Below are positions 6,406 to 10,584 of a stretch of 10,584 nucleotides of DNA, in pieces; within the stretch, counting starts at the first letter, position 1, and each line of letters starts with the position of its first letter. Made by a program: the position numbers and the translations under genes. The notes beneath the pieces are model-generated. The model saw only the letters and a program-made list of their open reading frames with translations, was not told the origin of the DNA and did no database searches. This DNA is from Solirubrobacterales bacterium (GTDB lineage: Bacteria; Actinomycetota; Thermoleophilia; Solirubrobacterales; Solirubrobacteraceae): contig WQXW01000033.1 in the NCBI GenBank assembly GCA_009781575.1, positions 1 to 10,584 of the forward strand, read 5' to 3'.

Positions 6406-7251
6406 ATGGCGATCCGCAAGCCAAAGCCCACCAGCCCGGGACGGCGCTTCGCCTCCTACCCCGACTTCGGCGAGATCACCAAGCGCGAGCCGGAGCGCAC
6501 GCTGGTGGAGGGGCTCAAGAAGAGCGGCGGGCGCAACGCGCACGGGCGCAAGACCGCGCGCCACCGCGGCGGCGGCGCCAAGCGGCGCTACCGCAGGGTC
6601 GACTTCAAGCGGCGCAAGGACGGGGTGGCGGCGCGGGTGGCGGCGATCGAGTACGACCCCAACCGCTCCGCCTACATCGCGCTGCTGCACTACACCGACG
6701 GCGAGAAGCGCTACATCCTCGCGCCCCAGCGCCTCACGGTGGGCATGACGGTGTCCTCGGGCGAGCACGCCGAGATCGCGGTGGGCAACTCGCTGCCGCT
6801 GGCGCGCATGCCGGTGGGCACGGTGGTGCACAACGTCGAGCTGCAGCCCGGCCGCGGCGGTCAGATGGCCCGCTCGGCCGGCACCTCGGTGCAGCTGATG
6901 GCCAAGGACGGCGAGATGGCCTCGCTGCGCCTGCCCTCCGGCGAGATGCGGCTCGTGCGCGCCGAGTGCCGCGCCACCGTGGGCGTGATCGGCAACGCCG
7001 ACCACCAGAACGTGAAGGTCGGCAAGGCCGGGCGCAACCGCCACATGGGAGTGCGCCCGCAGACGCGCGGCACCGCGATGAACCCCGTGGATCACCCCCA
7101 CGGCGGCGGCGAGGGCTCCACCACAGCCGGTCGCCACCCGGTGACCCCGTGGGGCGTGCCCACGCTGGGCTACCGCACGCGCAAGAAGCACAAGCCGTCC
7201 GACCGCTACATCGTGCGCGGGCGGCGCCGAGGCAAGGGCAAGTCGCGATGA
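6406..7251 (+). CDS. rplB: 50S ribosomal protein L2
   Basis: L2 is a primary 23S rRNA-binding protein needed for subunit association and peptidyl transferase assembly. At 281 residues it has normal length. It shows KPTSPGRRF near residues 7-15, the basic [19 protein letters not shown] region near 49-67, [16 protein letters not shown] in the middle, and the conserved [13 protein letters not shown] near 225-237, with the histidines essential in characterised L2 proteins. The start is preceded by GGGG and lies 4 nt after rplW. The TGA stop (7249-7251) overlaps an ATG at 7248 that opens a 44-codon frame leading into rpsS through a palindromic segment. Confidence 0.97.
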   Translation: MAIRKPKPTSPGRRFASYPDFGEITKREPERTLVEGLKKSGGRNAHGRKTARHRGGGAKRRYRRVDFKRRKDGVAARVAAIEYDPNRSAYIALLHYTDGEKRYILAPQRLTVGMTVSSGEHAEIAVGNSLPLARMPVGTVVHNVELQPGRGGQMARSAGTSVQLMAKDGEMASLRLPSGEMRLVRAECRATVGVIGNADHQNVKVGKAGRNRHMGVRPQTRGTAMNPVDHPHGGGEGSTTAGRHPVTPWGVPTLGYRTRKKHKPSDRYIVRGRRRGKGKSR

Positions 7252-7387
7252 GCCGCCACGGGCGCGTATGCCGGCGCGGACTCTGCGTCCTCGGTCGCTC
7301 GCGTGCGAAGCACGCCACGCTCCCTGCGTCCTTGATCCGCTTGGCCTACGCGCCCGTGGATGGCTATGGGAGAAGCCGATGAGCCGC
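7246..7387 (+). mobile_element. palindromic insertion-like element at the rplB/rpsS junction (MITE/REP-like candidate)
   Basis: An 11-bp direct repeat CGATGAGCCGC stands at 7246-7256 and 7377-7387; the second copy is the start of rpsS, the first overlaps the rplB stop. Between them, CCACGGGCGCGTA (7256-7268) and TACGCGCCCGTGG (7347-7359) form a perfect 13-bp inverted repeat. Inner pairs GCC/GGC (7270-7272 with 7343-7345) and GCGGA/TCCGC (7276-7280 with 7336-7340) follow, and a 6-bp hairpin GCGTGC-GAA-GCACGC (7301-7315) sits at the centre. CTGCGTCCT is repeated directly at 7283-7291 and 7324-7332. Such a foldback inside an operon whose genes normally abut suggests a small non-autonomous element or palindromic repeat with a target duplication. 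The architecture is not clean: 16-17 bp separate the right arm from the second direct repeat. It encodes no transposase. Confidence 0.5.
7248..7382 (+). CDS. possible 44-codon bridging mini-ORF between rplB and rpsS
   Basis: ATG 7248 overlaps the rplB TGA (ATGA). The frame runs 44 codons through the palindromic element to TGA 7380-7382, which overlaps the rpsS ATG (ATGA). The product is basic, starts [11 protein letters not shown] and ends DGYGRSR; it has no recognisable domain. Translation could keep ribosomes coupled from rplB to rpsS across the insertion. Because rpsS begins ATGAGC, a TGA in the right frame comes for free, so the double overlap is only weak evidence. Confidence 0.25.
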   Translation: MSRHGRVCRRGLCVLGRSRAKHATLPASLIRLAYAPVDGYGRSR

Positions 7388-7651
7388 TCCAGCAAGAAGG
7401 GGCCGTGGGTGGAAGCGCGCCTGCTCGCGCGCATCGAGCGGATGAACGCCGAGAACCGCAAGCAGATGCTGCGCACCTGGTCGCGCGCCTCCACGATCTT
7501 CCCCGAGATGGTGGGCCACACGATCGCCGTGCACGACGGGCGCCGGCACGTGCCGGTGTTCGTGACCGAGTCGATGGTCGGCCACAAGCTCGGCGAGTTC
7601 GCGCCGACGCGCATCTTTCGCGGTCACGCCGGCTCGGGGAAGGTGCGCTGA
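7379..7651 (+). CDS. rpsS: 30S ribosomal protein S19
   Basis: S19 lies in the 30S head, contacts S13 and takes part in an intersubunit bridge. The 90-residue product begins [16 protein letters not shown] as expected for the family and contains [21 protein letters not shown] near residues 34-54 and [22 protein letters not shown] near 57-78. Length is normal. ATG 7379 is chosen because the protein start is canonical and GGGAGAAG (7368-7375) gives a close Shine-Dalgarno. An upstream ATG at 7268 in the same frame would add residues from the palindromic element and is rejected. The TGA overlaps the rplV ATG by one base. Confidence 0.96.
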   Translation: MSRSSKKGPWVEARLLARIERMNAENRKQMLRTWSRASTIFPEMVGHTIAVHDGRRHVPVFVTESMVGHKLGEFAPTRIFRGHAGSGKVR

Positions 7652-8094
7652 TGGCCGCCGACGAGCACGACGACGGGCCCGAGGGCACCCGAGAGCCGGA
7701 GAAGCCCGCTCCGCGCGCGCGGCCCAGGCGCGCGGCCGCGACCCCGATGGCGCGCCGCCCCGTTGTGCGCGCGCGGGCGCGCTACGTGCGCACCTCGGCG
7801 CGCAAGGCGCGCATGGTATGCGTTCACCTGCGTGGCAGGCCGGTGGACGAGGCGCGCGCTATCCTCGCTTTCAGCCCGCGTGGGGTCGGGCGCGACTGGA
7901 GCAAGCTGCTCGAGTCGGCGGTGGCCAACGCCGAAGCCAACCACGAACTGGTCGGGGATGAGCTGATCGTCCGCGAGGCCTACGCCGACGAGGGACCCAC
8001 GATCAAGCGCTTTCGGCCGCGCGCGATGGGGCGGGCCACGCCGATCGAGAAGCGCACGAGCCACCTGACGATCACGCTGACGCCCGCTCCGTAG
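7651..8094 (+). CDS. rplV: 50S ribosomal protein L22 with N-terminal extension
   Basis: L22 binds all 23S rRNA domains and its hairpin reaches the exit tunnel (the macrolide-resistance region). The core starts near residue 40 with [14 protein letters not shown] and continues through [34 protein letters not shown] and [21 protein letters not shown]. At 147 residues it is about 35 longer than a typical L22; the extra N-terminus is acidic ([17 protein letters not shown]) then Arg/Pro-rich. ATG 7651 overlaps the rpsS stop, which favours it. An in-frame ATG at 7747 would give about 115 residues, the canonical size, but has no Shine-Dalgarno. A 92-nt gap to rpsC follows. Confidence 0.95.
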   Translation: MAADEHDDGPEGTREPEKPAPRARPRRAAATPMARRPVVRARARYVRTSARKARMVCVHLRGRPVDEARAILAFSPRGVGRDWSKLLESAVANAEANHELVGDELIVREAYADEGPTIKRFRPRAMGRATPIEKRTSHLTITLTPAP

Positions 8095-8150
8095 GCGGCG
8101 CCGGCACCCACAGCGAGCACAGCGACCACACCACACCGACAAATCAAGGC
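8095..8150 (+). promoter_or_regulatory. C/A-rich leader of rpsC
   Basis: The gap between rplV and rpsC is rich in C and A and almost free of T, like the rpsJ leader, with which it shares ACCACACCACACC (8125-8137 and 4252-4264). No promoter or terminator hairpin is recognisable. Genes at this position normally abut or overlap, so the gap itself is notable. Confidence 0.4.
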
Positions 8151-8177
8151 ACACGAGAGACACGAGAGACACGAGAG
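8151..8177 (+). repeat. 9-bp tandem repeat ACACGAGAG, 3 perfect copies, before rpsC
   Basis: ACACGAGAG is repeated perfectly at 8151-8159, 8160-8168 and 8169-8177. The last copy ends 9 nt before the rpsC ATG, the same spacing as the single CACGAGAG before rpsJ. Each copy offers a GAGAG partial Shine-Dalgarno. A separate GGAG at 8180-8183 leaves only 3 nt to the ATG. Confidence 0.9.
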
Positions 8178-8186
8178 CTGGAGCAG

Positions 8187-8978
8187 ATGGGACAGAAGGT
8201 TCATCCAGAGGCGATGCGCGTGGGATACATCCACGATTGGAAGTCCAATTGGTTCACCGAGCGCGACTTCGCCAACTACCTCGCCGAGGACATCAGGATC
8301 CGCGAGCACATCGTCGGAAAGCTCGCGCACGCCGGCCTGGCGGACATCACGATCCGCAAGGGCTCCAACGAGCTGGAGGTCAACATCCACACCGCGCGCC
8401 CCGGCATCGTGATCGGCAAGTCGGGCGCCGAAGTGGACGCGCTGCGCCGCGACCTGCACCGTATGACCAAGAAGCAGATCAAGGTCAACATCCTCGAGAT
8501 CAAGCGCCCGGAGCTGGACGCCAAGCTGGTGGCGCAGTCGATTGCCGAGCAGTTGCAGAACCGCGTGGCGTTCCGCCGCGCGATGAAGCGCGCGCTCACC
8601 AGCGCGATGCGCTCCGGCGCCAAGGGCGTGAAGGTCCAGGTGTCGGGGCGGCTGGGCGGCGCGGAGATGGCGCGCACCGAAAGCTATTCCGACGGGCGCG
8701 TGCCGCTGCACACGATGCGCGCCGACATCGACTACGGCTTCTATGAGGCGCGCACCACCTTCGGGCGCATCGGCGTGAAGTGCTGGATGAACAAGGGCGA
8801 GATCATGCCCGAGGGCTACACCGGCGCCGATCTCACCGACATGAGCTCGCCGCCCCCGCCGGGCGACCGCGACGGGCGCGGTGGGCGCGACGGACGGGGC
8901 CGACGGCGCGACGGCTCCTCCTCGCGTGGGCGCCCTCGCAACGGCGGCCCCTCCGGCGGCCAGGGGGATGCGCGCTGA
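8187..8978 (+). CDS. rpsC: 30S ribosomal protein S3 with Arg/Gly-rich C-terminal tail
   Basis: S3 lies at the mRNA entry side of the 30S head and contributes to helicase activity at the mRNA tunnel. It begins [22 protein letters not shown] in two standard blocks and has a type II KH domain with GIVIGKSG at residues 73-80. The C-terminal domain contains [18 protein letters not shown] near 148-165 and [11 protein letters not shown] near 195-205. The core ends near 218, followed by about 44 residues rich in Arg, Gly, Asp and Ser ([16 protein letters not shown]), a likely disordered RNA-binding tail; total 263 residues. The leader has the triple ACACGAGAG repeat. The TGA overlaps the rplP ATG by one base. 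Confidence 0.97.
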   Translation: MGQKVHPEAMRVGYIHDWKSNWFTERDFANYLAEDIRIREHIVGKLAHAGLADITIRKGSNELEVNIHTARPGIVIGKSGAEVDALRRDLHRMTKKQIKVNILEIKRPELDAKLVAQSIAEQLQNRVAFRRAMKRALTSAMRSGAKGVKVQVSGRLGGAEMARTESYSDGRVPLHTMRADIDYGFYEARTTFGRIGVKCWMNKGEIMPEGYTGADLTDMSSPPPPGDRDGRGGRDGRGRRRDGSSSRGRPRNGGPSGGQGDAR

Positions 8979-9388
8979 TGCTCTCGCCCAAGCGCGTCAA
9001 GCACCGCAAGCAGCACCGCGGACGCCGCGCCGGCTTCTCGCGCGGCCAGCTCAAGGTCCAGTACGGCGAGTACGGCCTGAAGTCGTTGGAGTGCGGCTGG
9101 CTCACCAACCGCCAGATCGAGGCCGCGCGCATCGCGATGACCCGCAAGATCAAGCGCGGCGGCAAGGTGTGGATCAACGTGTATCCCGACAAGCCCGTCA
9201 CCAAGAAGCCCGCCGAGACGCGCATGGGCTCCGGCAAGGGCTCGCCCGAGGGGTGGGTCGCGGTGGTCAAGCCCGGCCGGGTCATGTTCGAGCTCGCCGG
9301 CGTGCCGGAGCCGCTCGCGCGCGACGCGATCCGCCTGGCCGCCCACAAGCTGCCGCTCAAGTGCAAGTTCGTGGAGCGAGAGGACTAG
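8978..9388 (+). CDS. rplP: 50S ribosomal protein L16
   Basis: L16 helps form the A-site tRNA binding region of the 50S subunit and is a late assembly protein. The 136-residue product has normal length and starts [16 protein letters not shown], as in the family. It continues with [19 protein letters not shown], the basic [35 protein letters not shown] region (in shorter recognisable blocks), [15 protein letters not shown] and a final [13 protein letters not shown] 8978 overlaps the rpsC TGA by one base; longer in-frame upstream starts lie inside rpsC and are rejected. rpmC begins 11 nt downstream. Confidence 0.97.
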   Translation: MLSPKRVKHRKQHRGRRAGFSRGQLKVQYGEYGLKSLECGWLTNRQIEAARIAMTRKIKRGGKVWINVYPDKPVTKKPAETRMGSGKGSPEGWVAVVKPGRVMFELAGVPEPLARDAIRLAAHKLPLKCKFVERED

Positions 9389-9399
9389 GGGAGCGCGCG

Positions 9400-9714
9400 A
9401 TGGACGTCAAGGAGTTGCGCGACCTGCGCGGCAGCGAGCTCTCCGAGCAGATCGCCACGCTGCGCAAGGATCTGCTGGGACTGCGCTTCGCCAACGCCAC
9501 CGGCGAGCTCGAGGACACCGCCGGACTGGGCCGCACCCGCCGCGACCTCGCCCGGGCGCTCACGGTGGCGCGTGAGCGCCAGCGCCGCGGTGGGCGCTCC
9601 CCGCGCGCCGCGCAACACGCCGCCGCGCGCGACGCCGCCGCGCACGAGGGCGCCGCGCACGAGGGCGCCCCGCAACAGGCCCCCGCGCAGGACGCCGCCG
9701 CGCAGGACAGCTGA
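9400..9714 (+). CDS. rpmC: 50S ribosomal protein L29 with Ala-rich C-terminal tail
   Basis: L29 is a small helical protein next to L23 at the polypeptide exit. The first 63 residues are a full L29: MDVKELRDLRGSELSEQI, then LRKDLLGLRFANATGELEDT and RTRRDLARALTVARERQRR. Canonical L29 ends here (60-70 residues); this one continues for about 41 residues rich in Ala, His, Glu, Gln and Asp, including AAHEGAAHEGAP and ending AQDAAAQDS. The tail is partly encoded by a perfect 15-bp duplication (9640-9669). GGGGAG at 9388-9393 is a fair Shine-Dalgarno for ATG 9400. rpsQ follows after 14 nt. Confidence 0.93.
   Translation: MDVKELRDLRGSELSEQIATLRKDLLGLRFANATGELEDTAGLGRTRRDLARALTVARERQRRGGRSPRAAQHAAARDAAAHEGAAHEGAPQQAPAQDAAAQDS
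9640..9669 (+). repeat. 15-bp tandem repeat, 2 copies, in the L29 tail
   Basis: GCGCACGAGGGCGCC is perfectly duplicated (9640-9654, 9655-9669) and encodes part of AAHEGAAHEGA. Confidence 0.9.
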
Positions 9715-9728
9715 GAAGGGGAGAGCGG

Positions 9729-10412
9729 ATGCAAGAGGACACCCAGGACGAGCAGGCTCCCCAGGAGCCACAGGCCGAGGCCCCCCAGGCGGAGGAGCCG
9801 GTGGGCGCGCTCGAGCAGCCCGCCGCTGAGGCTGAGCCGGCGCCCGAGGCCGAGCCCGCAGCCGAGCGGTCGCCCGCGGCCGACGCCGAGCCCGCCACCG
9901 CAGCGGCGCCCGAGCCGGCGCCGGCGGCGCGCGCGGAGCCGGAGGAGCGGCTCAGCGCCAAGGAGCGGCGCCGTCGCAAGCGCGCGCGGCCGGCGGCGCC
10001 GTCGGGACCGCGCTCGCCGCAGGATCGCCAGGCGCAGCGCGACTCCGAGCGCCGCGCAAAGGCGGCGCGTCGCCGCGCGCGGCGCGGGCGGGAACGCGAG
10101 AAGGCGGCGGCGCGGCCGAAGGCGCCGGCCACCGAGTCGTTGGCGCCGGTGCACGCGGAGGTCGCGGGCAGCCGGCGCGTGCGCCAGGGCGTGGTGGTGT
10201 CGAGCAGGGCCGACAAGACGATCACGGTGCGCATCGATGTGGCGCGCCAGCATCGCCGTTACGGAAAGATCGTGCGCAGCTCGAGCACGCTCCACGCGCA
10301 CGACGAGGCCAACGAGGCGCACGAGGGCGACATGGTGAGGGTGCTGGAGAGCCGGCCGCTGTCGCGCACCAAGCGCTGGCGGCTGCTGGACGTGTTGGAG
10401 CGCGCGCGATGA
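9729..10412 (+). CDS. rpsQ: 30S ribosomal protein S17 with a 147-residue N-terminal extension
   Basis: S17 is a primary 16S rRNA-binding protein of the 30S body. The S17 OB-fold occupies about residues 148-227: [20 protein letters not shown], then [40 protein letters not shown]. Typical S17 has 80-100 residues; this ORF has 227. The extension is acidic and Pro/Ala/Glu-rich at 1-73 ([13 protein letters not shown]) and switches to Arg/Lys-rich at 74-130 ([26 protein letters not shown]). GGGGAG precedes ATG 9729 at good spacing, and the frame is open throughout, so the extension is probably real. A GTG at 10149 is the only late alternative I noted and lacks a Shine-Dalgarno. The stop overlaps an ATG of a 7-codon frame leading to rplN. 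Confidence 0.92.
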   Translation: MQEDTQDEQAPQEPQAEAPQAEEPVGALEQPAAEAEPAPEAEPAAERSPAADAEPATAAAPEPAPAARAEPEERLSAKERRRRKRARPAAPSGPRSPQDRQAQRDSERRAKAARRRARRGREREKAAARPKAPATESLAPVHAEVAGSRRVRQGVVVSSRADKTITVRIDVARQHRRYGKIVRSSSTLHAHDEANEAHEGDMVRVLESRPLSRTKRWRLLDVLERAR

Positions 10413-10432
10413 CGATCGAGGCCGGCGCATGA
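10409..10432 (+). CDS. possible 7-codon bridging ORF (MTIEAGA) between rpsQ and rplN
   Basis: ATG 10409 overlaps the rpsQ TGA as ATGA; after seven codons the TGA (10430-10432) overlaps the rplN ATG as ATGA. It could relay ribosomes from rpsQ to rplN, which has no strong Shine-Dalgarno of its own. The chance of this frame arrangement is about one in three, so support is limited. Confidence 0.2.
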   Translation: MTIEAGA

Positions 10433-10584
10433 TCCAGAACGAGACACGGCTGCGCGTGGCCGACAACACGGGCGCGCGCGAGCTGTTGTGCATCCGCGTG
10501 AAGGGCGGCTCGCGCCGGCGGTACGCGTTCGTGGGCGACATCATCACCGCCACGGTCAAGCAGGCCAGCCCGCAGGGGTCGGTC
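10429..10584 (+). CDS. rplN: 50S ribosomal protein L14 (5' part, cut by the window end)
   Basis: L14 contacts 16S rRNA at an intersubunit bridge. The 52 residues present begin [19 protein letters not shown] and continue [34 protein letters not shown], matching the L14 N-terminus closely. A full L14 is about 122 residues, so the rest lies beyond the window. ATG 10429 is 16 nt after the rpsQ stop; only GAG (10418-10420) hints at a ribosome-binding site. The gene marks the beginning of the spc-type part of the cluster. Confidence 0.95.
   Translation, partial: MIQNETRLRVADNTGARELLCIRVKGGSRRRYAFVGDIITATVKQASPQGSV

Noticed and set aside
7268..7378. Longer rpsS start at 7268
   Set aside because: It would add about 37 residues encoded by the palindromic segment, whereas ATG 7379 gives the canonical S19 N-terminus with a Shine-Dalgarno.
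6121..7614. Minus-strand open frame opposite rplW, rplB and rpsS
   Set aside because: Its composition is an Arg/Ala/His-rich shadow, with no motif or ribosome-binding site of note.
8780..8977. Upstream extension of the rplP frame into rpsC
   Set aside because: ATG 8978 gives the family-typical [15 protein letters not shown] start and overlaps the rpsC stop, so the upstream frame is a shadow.

Overview
The window is very GC-rich, with G or C at nearly every third codon position. It carries a translation-machinery locus entirely on the + strand: the tail of a membrane transporter gene, then fusA, tuf, rpsJ, rplC, rplD, rplW, rplB, rpsS, rplV, rpsC, rplP, rpmC, rpsQ and the start of rplN. Gene order and protein sequences point to a bacterium, most likely a high-GC actinobacterium. 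The EF-G, L4 and S3 sequences feel closest to the Thermoleophilia/Solirubrobacterales, but that placement is a judgement from memory, not a search.

Layout. Positions 3-191 are the C-terminus of an MFS-type transporter. Positions 192-611 are non-coding: a 30-bp palindrome with a T-run on the minus strand, a weaker hairpin, an extended -10 promoter (TGC-TATAGT, 370-378), and a long fusA leader that contains a textbook intrinsic terminator (497-521) about 90 nt before the fusA start. fusA (612-2714) and tuf (2870-4054) follow, separated by 155 nt. A 264-nt gap (4055-4318) holds mutually exclusive GC hairpins and then a C/A-rich, almost T-free tract. The S10-spc-type cluster begins at rpsJ (4319). 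From there genes are tightly packed with 1-8 nt overlaps or short gaps, except for a 127-nt insertion-like palindromic segment between rplB and rpsS and a 92-nt C/A-rich leader before rpsC.

How the genes work together. EF-G and EF-Tu drive elongation. The remaining genes supply small-subunit (S10, S19, S3, S17) and large-subunit (L3, L4, L23, L2, L22, L16, L29, L14) proteins in the order usual for the bacterial S10 and spc operons. Overlapping stop/start codons suggest translational coupling.

The coding content is ordinary housekeeping. I see no defence system, CRISPR array, toxin or biosynthetic cluster. The unusual material is at the edges of the genes: (1) a palindromic element at the rplB/rpsS junction flanked by an 11-bp duplication of the rpsS start region; (2) a promoter plus intrinsic terminator upstream of fusA, suggesting attenuation or a small RNA; (3) C/A-rich, T-depleted leaders sharing a CACGAGAG motif before rpsJ and rpsC; (4) low-complexity tails built from 15-bp tandem repeats on several ribosomal proteins, and a 147-residue N-terminal extension on S17; (5) fusA without rpsL-rpsG directly upstream.
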